A stretch of 64,000 bases of DNA from JANNRR01 sp031401675 (GCA_031401675.1 JANNRR010000050.1:1-64000), one strand, 5' to 3'. Shown: positions 9,082 through 17,681, counted from the stretch's first letter. Notes: generated by a model from the sequence alone, not told the origin. Translations and numbers: made by a program.

Positions 9082-9945
9082 ATGGCCGGACGCATCGCAT
9101 TTCAGGGCGAATTGGGTGCCTATGGCCATCAGGCCTGCATCGAGGCCCGCCCCGGCCTTGCCCCCCTGCCCTGCCCGACCTTTCAGGACGCGCTGACGGC
9201 GGTGCGCAGCGGCCAGGCTGACCTCGGCATGATCGCCGTGGAAAACTCGACCTACGGCCGCGTCGCCGACGTGCATTCGCTGTTGCCGCAAAGCGGGCTG
9301 CACATCGTCGATGAGGCGTTCGTCCGCGTCCATGTCAACCTGCTGGCGGTTCCGGGCACCCAATTGTCGCAAGTCAAACGGGTGCGCGCGATGGCGATCC
9401 TGCACGGCCAGTGCCGCGGCTTCCTCGCGGCGCACCACCTCGCCACCCTGAACTGGTCCGACAATGCCGCCGCCGCCCGCGAAGTCGCCGCCCTCGGTGA
9501 TCCCGCCGAAGCCGCCCTCGCCTCGGAAATCGCCGGCGAGATCCACGGCCTCGACCTCCTCGCCCGCCACATCGAGGACAACCCCGACAACACCACCCGC
9601 TTCCTCGTCATGGCCCGCGCCCCCGATCTCGCGCGCCGCGCCCCCCACATGATGACCAGCTTCATGTTCCGGGTCCGCAACCTGCCCGCCGCGCTCTACA
9701 AGGCGATGGGCGGCTTTGCCACCAACGGCGTCAACATGACCAAGCTGGAAAGCTACATGGTCGGCGGCTCCTTTACCGCCACCCAGTTCTTCGCCGACAT
9801 CGAGGGCCACCCCGAAGACCCCGCCGTCGCCCGCGCCTTCGAGGAACTGCGCTACTTCACCTCCGAAATGACCCTGCTAGGCACCTACCCCGCCGACCCG
9901 AGGCGCCACCAACCCCCCGCCCCGCCCGCGCCGTCACCGCCGTAG
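9082..9945 (+). CDS. pheA: Prephenate dehydratase
   Basis: Converts prephenate to phenylpyruvate in phenylalanine synthesis. The 287-residue cytoplasmic protein has the dehydratase domain (about 1-185: GELGAYGHQA, PVENST-like IAVENSTYG, and the catalytic DNTTRF motif). A C-terminal regulatory ACT domain (about 200-275: NLPAALYKAMGGFATNGVNMTKLESYM) would bind phenylalanine. There is no fused chorismate mutase, as expected for alphaproteobacteria. I start at ATG 9082, preceded by GGGGGA; the frame is open to 8980 but the extra residues are not family-like. The stop codon directly abuts a hairpin repeat. Confidence 0.93.
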   Translation: MAGRIAFQGELGAYGHQACIEARPGLAPLPCPTFQDALTAVRSGQADLGMIAVENSTYGRVADVHSLLPQSGLHIVDEAFVRVHVNLLAVPGTQLSQVKRVRAMAILHGQCRGFLAAHHLATLNWSDNAAAAREVAALGDPAEAALASEIAGEIHGLDLLARHIEDNPDNTTRFLVMARAPDLARRAPHMMTSFMFRVRNLPAALYKAMGGFATNGVNMTKLESYMVGGSFTATQFFADIEGHPEDPAVARAFEELRYFTSEMTLLGTYPADPRRHQPPAPPAPSPP

Positions 9946-10015
9946 GGTGGGGTTCCACCCCACCATCCACCCCGCAGCCCGCAATGCCGATGTAGGGTGC
10001 GTGCTCGCACGCACC
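9946..10015 (+). repeat. Two related TAGGGTG hairpin repeats
   Basis: Two short hairpins, each preceded by TAG and beginning GGTG, lie 50 bp apart. The first is GGTGGGGT-TCC-ACCCCACC (9946-9964), starting on the base after the pheA stop. The second is GGTGCGTGC-TC-GCACGCACC (9996-10015). The TAGGGTGCGTGC form is a dispersed intergenic hairpin I know from alphaproteobacterial genomes. They may act as a transcription stop for pheA or be remnants of small mobile repeats. Confidence 0.7.
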
Positions 10016-10507
10016 GCCTCGCTGATCGACGTTGTCGCGGCCCTGATCCTGTTCACCGCGCTCGGGGCCGCGCTGGTGCTGGTGGTGGCCGGTGCGAACT
10101 GGTTGGCCGGGGTGCCGCTTTTTCCGCTCGCCCCGCTGTTTTCCGGGCTAAGGGACGATCCGGCGGCCTACTACTGGCTCTTTGCCACACTGTTTTCCAC
10201 GATCGTGCCCACAGCGGCACACGTAATCGTCGCGGCTTTCAGTCTGCTGATCCTGCCGTTTTCCGCAACGCAACGGTTGCCGCTCAACCGCTGGGTCACC
10301 GGCACTGACGCCACCGCCGCCATCCTCGGCCCGCTCAGCCTCGGCTTCGCCGCCACCCTTGCCGTCATGCTGCCTGTGCTGCTGCTCTATGGCCTTTATG
10401 TGCTGGCAGTTCTCGTCTGGCCACAACTGGCGCAAGGCTATCTGAGCATCTTCACGACGATTGCACAGATGGTTGGCGAGGTACCTCTTGCCGCAACGCA
10501 GCCGTGA
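10001..10507 (+). CDS. Hypothetical membrane protein, possibly 5'-truncated
   Basis: Not recognised. From GTG 10001 the frame encodes 168 residues with four likely membrane helices (an N-terminal Leu/Val/Ala segment, then three more), and short polar ends. The frame is open back to 9947, but its first 23 codons run through a hairpin repeat and have no ribosome-binding site, so the annotated front is suspect. The gene lies between hairpin repeats and a tandem GC repeat. I think it is the C-terminal remnant of a larger membrane protein, or a small protein with an unusual start. Confidence 0.45.
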   Translation: MLARTASLIDVVAALILFTALGAALVLVVAGANWLAGVPLFPLAPLFSGLRDDPAAYYWLFATLFSTIVPTAAHVIVAAFSLLILPFSATQRLPLNRWVTGTDATAAILGPLSLGFAATLAVMLPVLLLYGLYVLAVLVWPQLAQGYLSIFTTIAQMVGEVPLAATQP

Positions 10508-10615
10508 CGGGCATTGGCAAGGCGGGAAAAGCGTTAAAATCCGGTAAACCGAAAACTCCAACTCATTGAAAACAAAAGATATAACAAAGTGTCCCAACGT
10601 GAAACACCCCCCCCG

Positions 10616-10715
10616 GGGCTCCGCCCGTTCGGCGCTGAAAACGCTCCCCCGGAGCGGTTGCCAGCACCCCCCCTGGGCTCCGCCCGTTCGGCGCTGAAAA
10701 CGCTCCCCCGGAGCG
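10616..10715 (-). repeat. Two identical 41-bp direct repeats acting as possible tandem terminators
   Basis: A 41-bp unit beginning GGGCTCCGCCCG and ending CCCCCGGAGCG occurs at 10616-10656 and again, identically, at 10675-10715, a 59-bp period. Each unit contains CGCTCC-CCC-GGAGCG. Read on the minus strand, just past the SRPBCC stop, each gives a GC hairpin followed by TTTT, which looks like two consecutive intrinsic terminators. Confidence 0.7.
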
Positions 10716-10730
10716 TTTTCCGGGCGCGCC

Positions 10731-11204
10731 TCACCCCAGCGTCGGCTTCCGCAGGCGGTCCTCGATCACCACGGCAAAGGCCTTGATCCGCCGGGCAAAG
10801 CGGTCGGTGACCCGGCCCTTGGCCAGCCGCAGCGACTGCACGAAAATCCGCGCCGCCAAAGTCTTCGGCAGGATCTCCAGACTGACCGCCACCCGCGTCC
10901 GCCGCCGCGACAGCGCCACCAGATCGACCAGCATCTCGCCGTCCAGCGCCTTCGAACTGCCGGCAAACCGCAGCGCGTTCGGCCGGTCGAACCCGACCAG
11001 CCGCGCCGTCAGCTGCCGCCGCTTGCCGCGGTAGTCAAAGGCCATGCGCCAGCCCTGCCCCAGCCCCGTCACCCGCGGCTGATCGGTCCGCGCCACCTCG
11101 GCCCCGCGCCGCAGCGCCGCCCGCTCGAAGCCGTCGAAATCGGTCAGGGCGGCAAACACCTCCTCGATCGACGCCTCGATATCCTCTTTGGTGTTGAGCT
11201 TCAT
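10731..11204 (-). CDS. SRPBCC-fold (START/polyketide-cyclase-like) protein
   Basis: A 157-residue cytoplasmic protein beginning MKLNTKEDIEASIEEVFAAL. This matches the first strand and helix of the SRPBCC hydrophobic-ligand-binding fold; the F-x-R/RRG and LDGEMLVDLVAL strands fit the remaining sheet. The ligand is unknown. I use ATG 11204 because the longer frame to 11285 runs into the nudC end without family-like sequence. It follows nudC by 49 bp on the same strand, so the two are probably co-transcribed. Tandem hairpin terminators follow. Confidence 0.75.
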   Translation of the reverse strand: MKLNTKEDIEASIEEVFAALTDFDGFERAALRRGAEVARTDQPRVTGLGQGWRMAFDYRGKRRQLTARLVGFDRPNALRFAGSSKALDGEMLVDLVALSRRRTRVAVSLEILPKTLAARIFVQSLRLAKGRVTDRFARRIKAFAVVIEDRLRKPTLG

Positions 11205-11253
11205 CGCCGTTCTGTCCAGTTCAGCCGGGGTGCGGTCAGCCTCGCGCGCCGGG

Positions 11254-12243
11254 TCATTCCAACTGATCCGCCAGCCAGTTGGCAATCAGAAAATGCGCAA
11301 TCGCACCGCGACGCGACGGCTTGATCACCGGATCGCCGCCCGCCATCACCGCCACCATCTGCTCGCGCGTCAACCAGCGCGCGTCCTCGATCTCGGCCGG
11401 GTCGATGGTGATGGCGCGGTCCAGCGCTTCGCCGTGGCAGCCGATCATCAGGCTGGCCGGGAATGGCCACGGCTGGCTGGCCAGATAACGCACCGCCCCG
11501 ACCTTGACCCCGGCTTCCTCCAGCACTTCCCGGCGCACCGCAGCCTCGACCGTCTCGCCCGGTTCGACAAAGCCCGCCAGCAACGAATACATGCCCTCGG
11601 GCCAGCCCGGCGACCGGCCCATCAGCACCGAATTGCCCGAGGTGACCAGCATGATGACAACCGGATCGGTGCGCGGGAAATGCTGGCCGCCACACGCCGG
11701 ACAGGTCCGCTGCCACCCGGCCATCGCAACCACGCTCGCCACGCCGCAACGGGCGCAGAACCCGTGGGTGTCGTGCCAGCCCAGAATGGCCTTGGCGGTG
11801 GCCACCATCTCTGCCTCGCGCGCGTCCAGATGGACCATCACGCTGCGCAGCTCGGCAAAGCGGTGGTCGTCGGGCAGACTGGGGTGCGCGAACTCCGTCG
11901 GGTCGTAGAACGCCGCAGCTACCGCAGGATCATGTCCCTCCGGCACCCAGGCGGAAACATCCATGGCAAACCGCGCCAGCGTGGTGCCGTCCGCCGCGGT
12001 GTCGAGCCCGAGAAACACCGGAACCGCCCGCGCGCCGGCAACCTTCAGCACCGGATGCCCCGGCTCTACCCAGCCCAGCCGGTCGCGTGCCGCGCCCGCC
12101 ACCAGCGGCCGGCCACGCCACAGCGCGACCACCCTCGTTGCGGCATCGGCCAGCAGCGCCGCGATCCTGTCGGGTTGACCGCGCAAATGCGCAGCCCGGT
12201 CGAGGCCGGACCCGCCAAAGGTCACTGTCTCCGCATTCCGCAT
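11254..12243 (-). CDS. nudC: NAD(+) diphosphatase / NADH pyrophosphatase
   Basis: Hydrolyses NAD(H) to AMP/NMN(H), and in bacteria removes NAD caps from RNA. The 329-residue protein has a poorly conserved N-terminal domain and a four-cysteine zinc ribbon (CARC...CPAC, about 205-225). The Nudix domain follows, with its box (GFVEPGETVEAAVRREVLEEAGV), then the SQPWPFPASLM motif specific to NudC. Start at ATG 12243 (MRNAETVTFGG). A 262-bp region separates it from the divergent nucleotidase gene; no clear promoter or operator was found in it. Confidence 0.92.
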   Translation of the reverse strand: MRNAETVTFGGSGLDRAAHLRGQPDRIAALLADAATRVVALWRGRPLVAGAARDRLGWVEPGHPVLKVAGARAVPVFLGLDTAADGTTLARFAMDVSAWVPEGHDPAVAAAFYDPTEFAHPSLPDDHRFAELRSVMVHLDAREAEMVATAKAILGWHDTHGFCARCGVASVVAMAGWQRTCPACGGQHFPRTDPVVIMLVTSGNSVLMGRSPGWPEGMYSLLAGFVEPGETVEAAVRREVLEEAGVKVGAVRYLASQPWPFPASLMIGCHGEALDRAITIDPAEIEDARWLTREQMVAVMAGGDPVIKPSRRGAIAHFLIANWLADQLE

Positions 12244-12505
12244 AATCCTGCCCCTTTTGCGGCTTCTTTGCCATGGTGACCCGGCAAGTTCAAATGCCTT
12301 CCCGAATCGCCGCTGTTTTTCAACCTTAGAGTGCAGAAAGACTTTGAATGTCGGACATCTGACTGGCACAGTCATCCGTCGACGACAATGGACTGCCAGC
12401 AGCAATGGCCCGGACACTCCAGGCGATCCGCGCGTCTTGCGGCGGGCCGGCCCGGGACGTTCCGACCGTCGCGCCCCGGCGACGACGCAACTTGCAAAGG
12501 CTGCA

Positions 12506-14416
12506 ATGAGCCCGCATTCCCTGATCACCGGCCCGGATCGGCCCGACCAGATCCACCTGCGGATTCTGGAAACCACCGACCTGCACGTCCATGTTCTGCC
12601 CTATGACTACTATGTCGACCAGCCCGACCAGGGTGTCGGGCTTTCGCTGGTTGCGACGCTGATCGACCAGTTGCGGCAGGGGGCCGCAAACAGCCTGCTG
12701 ATGGACAACGGCGACTTTCTGCAGGGCAATCCGATGGGCGACTACTTTGCCGCCCGGCGCGGCGTTGCCCCGGGCAGCCGTCATCCGATGATCGCGGCGA
12801 TGAACCTGCTTGGCTATGACGCCGGAACCCTCGGCAACCACGATTTCAATTATGGGCCGGACTATCTGGCAGGCGCCCTTGCCGATGCCGACTATCCCGT
12901 GGTTTCCGCCAACATCACGTTGAATCCGCCGGCCGATCCACGCCAGGTTCGGGCGCTGACCCGCCCTTACATCGTTCTGGACCGCTGGTTGTCCGACGGC
13001 ACCGGGCAGAAGCACCTGGTCCGGATCGGGGTCATCGGTTTTCTGCCGCCGCAGACCACAACCTGGGACCATCGGCACCTGAGCGGGATCGCGGTCACGC
13101 GCGACATCGTGCGGGCCGCCGAAGCCTGGCTGCCGGAACTCAGGGCGGCAGGTGCTGATATCGTCGTGGCGCTGGCCCATTCCGGCATCGGTCCTGCCAG
13201 CCATACCGAGGGGATGGAGAATGCCTGCATCCCGCTGGCGCGCGTTGCCGGCATTGATGTGCTGCTGACGGGGCACAGCCATCAGGTGTTCCCTTCGCCG
13301 CAGTTTGCCGTTTCGCCCGACATCGATCCGGTTGGCGGTACCATTTGCGGCAAGCCCGCCACCATGGCCGGGTTCTGGGGATCGCATGTCGGGGTTGTCG
13401 ACCTTGTCCTGGCCCGCGAGGCTGGACAGTGGCGGATCGCCCGGTCCGCCAGTGCAGCGCTGCCCATCAGCGAACGGCGGCCCGATGGGACCGCGCGGGC
13501 GCTGGCGGTCAGCAAGCCCGAGGTCCTGACTTGTGCTGCGCGGGCGCACGCCGAAACCCTGGCCTATGTGCGCCATCCCGTCGGGGATTGCGGCGAACAG
13601 CTGCACAGCTACTTTGCGCTGGCGTCCGACATTCCGGCGCTGCGGTTGGTCGCCCGCGCTCAAAGCTGGCATGTGCGCGAAAAACTGCGGGGTACAGCGC
13701 ATCAGGGCCTGCCGGTTCTGTCCGCCGCCTCTCCGTTCAAGGCGGGCGGCCGGGCCGGGCCGCAGCACTACACCGAAGTGCCTGTTGGCACGCTCCTGTT
13801 GCGCCATATTGCGGATCTTTACATCTACCCGAACACGATCCGCGCCATCAAGCTGACGGGCGCGGACCTTGGCAGCTGGCTGGAACGCGCGGTAGGATTG
13901 TTCAATCAGATCACCCCCGGGTCAACAGATCAGATGCTGGTGAATCCGGAGTTTCCGACGCACAATTTCGATATGCTGCACGGCGTGACCTATGCGATCG
14001 ACCTGTCGCAACCATCGCGGTTCGATGTAACCGGTGGGCTGGTCAACCCGAATGCCTGCCGGATTGTCGGCCTGCGGTACCTTGGCTGCGCCGTGACCCC
14101 GGATGCCAGCTTCGTCATAGCGACCACCGACTACCGCGCATACGGTGGCGGTGATTTTCCCGGCGCCGACGGTTCGACCGTCATCTATGAAAGCCTTGAG
14201 ACCAATCGCGACATTCTTTTGCAGTACATCCGCGCGTATGGCGCGCATGATGACGGATCGGTGCCGGCCTGGCGGTTTCAACCCATGCCCGGAACCAGTG
14301 TGCTGTTTGACACCAGCCCGAATGCCACCGCCTGCCTTGCTGCCGCTGCAGGAATGTCCGTCGAACCTGCCGGGGACGGGCCGGACGGGTTCAAGCGCTT
14401 CCGGCTGCGGCTTTAG
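12506..14416 (+). CDS. cpdB: 2',3'-cyclic-nucleotide 2'-phosphodiesterase / 3'-nucleotidase (CpdB-like)
   Basis: A two-domain metallophosphoesterase of 636 residues. The N-terminal calcineurin-like domain has the metal motifs ETTDLHVHV, DNGDFLQG, TLGNHDFNYG and LTGHSHQVF (about 15-260). The C-terminal 5'-nucleotidase domain (about 340-610) binds the nucleotide base. Family members hydrolyse 2',3'-cyclic nucleotides and 3'-nucleotides. E. coli CpdB is periplasmic, but no signal peptide is visible here at ATG 12506, nor in the upstream open frame. The protein is therefore either cytoplasmic or uses another export route. Confidence 0.88.
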   Translation: MSPHSLITGPDRPDQIHLRILETTDLHVHVLPYDYYVDQPDQGVGLSLVATLIDQLRQGAANSLLMDNGDFLQGNPMGDYFAARRGVAPGSRHPMIAAMNLLGYDAGTLGNHDFNYGPDYLAGALADADYPVVSANITLNPPADPRQVRALTRPYIVLDRWLSDGTGQKHLVRIGVIGFLPPQTTTWDHRHLSGIAVTRDIVRAAEAWLPELRAAGADIVVALAHSGIGPASHTEGMENACIPLARVAGIDVLLTGHSHQVFPSPQFAVSPDIDPVGGTICGKPATMAGFWGSHVGVVDLVLAREAGQWRIARSASAALPISERRPDGTARALAVSKPEVLTCAARAHAETLAYVRHPVGDCGEQLHSYFALASDIPALRLVARAQSWHVREKLRGTAHQGLPVLSAASPFKAGGRAGPQHYTEVPVGTLLLRHIADLYIYPNTIRAIKLTGADLGSWLERAVGLFNQITPGSTDQMLVNPEFPTHNFDMLHGVTYAIDLSQPSRFDVTGGLVNPNACRIVGLRYLGCAVTPDASFVIATTDYRAYGGGDFPGADGSTVIYESLETNRDILLQYIRAYGAHDDGSVPAWRFQPMPGTSVLFDTSPNATACLAAAAGMSVEPAGDGPDGFKRFRLRL

Positions 14417-15806
14417 GTCCGGTCAGGGCAATCACCCGGCGTGGCGACAACAGGAAGGGCGCGACGATCCCGCAGGTATCCGCCAGCGGCAGCAGGCCAT
14501 CCGGCACGTCAAGCCCGATGACTTGCCGCATGAAATCCTGCCGTGCCCGCATCCGCGCCAGAACCGCAGGGTATGCAGCGCCAAGTGCTGCCAGCAGCGC
14601 GGCATCGGCAATCACATAGCCATCCTCCATCCGAGTCGATCCCCAGTGCGGATGCCCCGGGATGATATCACACTGCATGACCATCCCGGACCGAAGTTCA
14701 AGCAGGGACCCGTCGAAGATCGGCGAAGAAATCCACTCGTCATCGCCGATCAGATGGCCCGGGTTCAATGAAATCCCGTATTTCTGAAATGGCAGATCGG
14801 CTTGCACCTGCGCCCAGACATCACCACCGGCAACCCCCGGCCGCATCATCGCAAACCAGATGGACAGCGCCGCGACATAGGGTCCGGCGAACTCTGCCAG
14901 ATAGCCCTGCGCAGCGTGCGGCAAGTCAGCCTCGTCACCTGCCACCCAGCCGGCGCGGCAGATGTTGCTGCCCCAATGCGCCACATTGAAACTGATCTGC
15001 CGACTGCGGGCAATCGTCTGCCCGGTCGGGCCGGTCAACCCCATGGTGTCGCGCGTGCCGGTGGCAAACGTCATGTGACAGTTCAGCGGCAACCCGCCAA
15101 CCTGCCCGGCCTCGATGACCTGAAAATCCGTCATCCCCTCACGCAGCGCAAAGGCCATGCGCTGCACCGCCTTGGCCGCCATGTGGTTGGAAAACTCCAT
15201 CCGCGCGATGTCGTCGATGCTGGCTGTAGCGCGCAACCCGTGGCCCGGATGCATGAAAAGGTCGGTCGCGTTCGTGATCTGATCCCGGCCGGTGATTTCG
15301 CGCAGCGCATCCACAAAGATCGCAGGCAACTCGATAGCGCGGGTAGCGTCGACTTCAGCGGGCTCATAGTATTTCCACCCCACGGTCCCGACCGTGCTGT
15401 TCGCCGGAATCGTGGCGCGCAGCAGTTCGTCGATGCTTTGCCCGCCCCGGCGCGGCTGCGATATCAGCGACAGGCTCGGGCAAAGCACCGGCACCACATC
15501 GCCTGCCTGCACCAGCGGCGAGCCTTGGGTATAACTCAGGCATTCATTGCCGGCCGCCAGCACTGCCGGGCCGTCATGACCGACGATCAGCAGCGCCTCC
15601 TCGAACCTCGGGTCAAAGCCCGTTGCCCACAGGGTGTTAGCGAAATGCTCGCGGTCGCCATAGATCACCAGCCGCTGCAACCCGCGCCCGACCATCGCCG
15701 CCCGGATCGCCGCCATTCGGCCGCGCAGCGCGTCCAGCGTTAGCGGCGGCGGCAGGTCGGGCGCGCCGAAATCCGGCCAGTCGATGTCGATCAGATGCGG
15801 GGCCAT
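14391..15806 (-). CDS. M24 'pita-bread' fold protein with missing metal ligands
   Basis: A 471-residue protein with a creatinase-like N-terminal domain (about 25-180) and an M24 aminopeptidase/prolidase-type domain (about 190-440). M24 enzymes use a D-D-H-E-E dinuclear metal site. Here the segments where the two Asp are expected read FNVAHWGSN (N274 and N281), His is kept (HL at 351), the first Glu position reads CD (D380), and the last Glu is kept (E394 in MEDGY). It may be a non-hydrolytic homologue or bind one metal. Start ATG 15806 has AGGAG at 6 bases. It is convergent with the cpdB-like gene and overlaps its 3' end by 26 bp. Confidence 0.75.
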   Translation of the reverse strand: MAPHLIDIDWPDFGAPDLPPPLTLDALRGRMAAIRAAMVGRGLQRLVIYGDREHFANTLWATGFDPRFEEALLIVGHDGPAVLAAGNECLSYTQGSPLVQAGDVVPVLCPSLSLISQPRRGGQSIDELLRATIPANSTVGTVGWKYYEPAEVDATRAIELPAIFVDALREITGRDQITNATDLFMHPGHGLRATASIDDIARMEFSNHMAAKAVQRMAFALREGMTDFQVIEAGQVGGLPLNCHMTFATGTRDTMGLTGPTGQTIARSRQISFNVAHWGSNICRAGWVAGDEADLPHAAQGYLAEFAGPYVAALSIWFAMMRPGVAGGDVWAQVQADLPFQKYGISLNPGHLIGDDEWISSPIFDGSLLELRSGMVMQCDIIPGHPHWGSTRMEDGYVIADAALLAALGAAYPAVLARMRARQDFMRQVIGLDVPDGLLPLADTCGIVAPFLLSPRRVIALTGPKAAAGSA

Positions 15807-16182
15807 GCGGAACTCCTGTCGTGACGGGCGGAACCTAGCCGCTGGCAGCACGTCCGTCAAAGCCGCAACAGCGCCGGGGCTTTTCCCCGGTCATCCCGGT
15901 TCCGCAAAAAGTTCCCGGGGAAGTCACCGTGGCCGCACGCTCCTTTATGTTGACAGCGGAACACTCCAGACAGCGACCAGCTGCTCCGGTGCCGAGGGTG
16001 GTTGAACATCCGCCGCATCGATTGGGCCGCGCACTCAGATCGCGACATGGTCTCAGGCAGTAATGCGGCCGGCCACCTCAAAGAACGGCTTGGCTACCAT
16101 GTGGTCGCCGCAACCCGCGCAGGCTCCTGATTGTTCGCTCGCCGGCGGCTGTTCGGTTGCCTGCGCGCCGTCACTGCTGATC
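15807..16182. other. Intergenic region upstream of the SRP RNA
   Basis: About 375 bases without a convincing gene. It holds the upstream side of the M24 gene and short GC hairpin-forming sequence near 15880-15930 (GGGGCTTTTCCCCGG). Open frames of up to 74 codons occur on both strands but none shows a ribosome-binding site together with protein-like composition. Confidence 0.4.
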
Positions 16183-16210
16183 TTGCATTGCGCGCACCAC
16201 AGGCTTATAT
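16183..16210 (+). promoter_or_regulatory. Sigma-70-type promoter of the SRP RNA gene
   Basis: TTGCAT (16183-16188), a 16-base spacer and TTATAT (16205-16210) form a good housekeeping promoter. Its expected transcription start, about 16215-16217, coincides with the first bases of the SRP RNA. Confidence 0.65.
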
Positions 16211-16213
16211 CCC

Positions 16214-16312
16214 CGGTCGAGAGGTTGGCCGGGCAAGTGTCTCGCCAACCCGGTCAGGTCCGGAAGGAAGCAGCCGTAACGAGCCCCGCTTGGGTCGTTG
16301 TCAGCCTCTCAC
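16214..16312 (+). ncRNA. ffs: Signal recognition particle RNA, small bacterial type (4.5S)
   Basis: This contains the SRP RNA domain IV signature GTCAGGTCCGGAAGGAAGCAGC, with the asymmetric and symmetric loops that bind Ffh and FtsY, followed by CCGTAACGAG. The 5' GAGAGG and 3' CCTCTC segments close the long hairpin, giving a molecule of about 99 nt. It lies upstream of rsgA and dnaX-ybaB-recR; ffs and dnaX are also neighbours in many proteobacteria. Ends are set by the terminal pairing and by the promoter just upstream. Confidence 0.93.
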
Positions 16313-16433
16313 CTGAATTCTTGAATGGAGGATGCTCATGACTGCCGCTGCATCCCTCCGGGTCCGCACCTGATCCATCGGTGCCTGCCCGGCTGAACCC
16401 GCACCCCGCGTCCTTGCGTCAAGGTCGCAGACG

Positions 16434-17495
16434 GTGCTGTTTTTCCATTCAAGGGCACAACAATTGTCAAACCCGCATACGCTCGCCGACCTCGGCTGGT
16501 CGGCCCACTATTTGCGCCAGCTCGAACTGGCCGAACTCTCGCTGCCGCGCCTGCGCATTTCGGCGGTCCATCGCAATCGCCTGACCGCCATCGGCGAGGC
16601 GGGCCCTTGCGACCTGCCGTTGCCGCCCCATGTCTCCACCGCCGATTTCGCGGTGGGCGACTGGGTGTTGGCCGCTCCCGGCGGGCAATTCCACCGCCGC
16701 CTTGACCGGCACACCCTGCTGCACCGCCGCGCCGCAGGGACGGGGACCGAAGCACAGTTGATCGCGGCCAATGTCGATACGCTGTTCATCACCACCTCCT
16801 GCAACGCCGATTTCAACCCCCGGCGGCTGGAGCGGTATCTGGCTCTGGCAACCGAGGCGGGCTGCGAACCGGTGGTGATCCTGACCAAATCCGACATGGC
16901 GGCCGACCCTGCAACCTTCGCGGATCAGGCACGCACCCTGAAACGCGGGCTGGCCGCCCTGCCGCTTGATGCCCGCGACCCCGGCGTCGCGGCACATCTG
17001 TCCGACTGGTGCCGCAAGGGGCAGACGGTGGCCTTGCTCGGCTCCTCCGGCGTCGGCAAATCCACCCTGATGAACAGCCTGAGCGGCACCACCGAAACCA
17101 CCGCCCCGATCCGCGAGGATGACGCCCGGGGCCGCCACACCACCACCCACCGCGCGCTGCACCCGATGACCGGCGGCGGCTGGATCATCGACACGCCCGG
17201 CATGCGTGCCCTGCGCCTGACCGACGTGGCCGACGGCATCGATGCGCTGTTCGCCGAGATCACCGACCTGGCCCCGCACTGCCGCTTCCGCGACTGCAGC
17301 CACCACGGCGAACCCGGCTGCGCCATCGGTGCCGCAATCGAGGCGGGCAGCCTCGATCCCGCCCGCCTCGCCCGCTGGGAAAAGCTCAGGCGCGAGGATC
17401 GGTTCAACACCGAGACCCTGGCCCAATCCCGCGCCCGCCACCGCGCCTTTGGACGCATGCACAAGGCGCTGACCGACAGGCGCAGCAAACCATGA
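16434..17495 (+). CDS. rsgA: Ribosome small-subunit-dependent GTPase A
   Basis: Circularly permuted GTPase that checks 30S subunit maturation. It has an N-terminal OB-fold (about 15-95), G4 TKSD before G1 GSSGVGKST, the G3 DTPG motif, and a C-terminal zinc-binding segment (CRFRDCSHHGEPGC), in the permuted order typical of RsgA/YjeQ. From GTG 16434 it is 353 residues. TTG 16464, with AAGGG 8 bases upstream, is an equally good start (343 residues). It follows the SRP RNA and precedes dnaX. Confidence 0.92.
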   Translation: MLFFHSRAQQLSNPHTLADLGWSAHYLRQLELAELSLPRLRISAVHRNRLTAIGEAGPCDLPLPPHVSTADFAVGDWVLAAPGGQFHRRLDRHTLLHRRAAGTGTEAQLIAANVDTLFITTSCNADFNPRRLERYLALATEAGCEPVVILTKSDMAADPATFADQARTLKRGLAALPLDARDPGVAAHLSDWCRKGQTVALLGSSGVGKSTLMNSLSGTTETTAPIREDDARGRHTTTHRALHPMTGGGWIIDTPGMRALRLTDVADGIDALFAEITDLAPHCRFRDCSHHGEPGCAIGAAIEAGSLDPARLARWEKLRREDRFNTETLAQSRARHRAFGRMHKALTDRRSKP

Positions 17496-17605
17496 CCATC
17501 GGCACCCTGCGCCCCGGGTTGTTGCAGAAACTCCACCCGGTGCCGCCACGGCCGGCCCGCAAGCTTGCAGAGCTTCCGGCGGGGCGGGTCGGTCGCCACC
17601 TGTGA
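17492..17605 (+). CDS. Possible 37-residue ORF coupled to rsgA
   Basis: An ATG overlaps the rsgA stop codon (ATGA) and opens a 37-codon frame rich in Pro, Arg and Leu (start MTIGTLRPGLLQKL). The overlap is the usual form of translational coupling, but the sequence matches nothing I know and the composition is close to random GC-rich DNA. Treat as a candidate only. Confidence 0.22.
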   Translation: MTIGTLRPGLLQKLHPVPPRPARKLAELPAGRVGRHL

Positions 17606-17681
17606 CGGCGAAACCCGCACCGCCGCCGAACCGACCCGCAGCACCCGCGACTCGGCTCAGTCCGCCCCCTGACCCAGGCTC

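Noticed and set aside
16048..16131. Short frame (MVSGSNAAGHLKERLGYH...) upstream of the SRP RNA promoter
   Set aside because: It looks mildly protein-like but has only 27 codons, no ribosome-binding site and no recognised family.
16338..16373. Eleven-codon frame with a GGAGG site behind the SRP RNA
   Set aside because: It has no run of control codons and no terminator/antiterminator pair, so it does not look like a leader peptide; too short to support.
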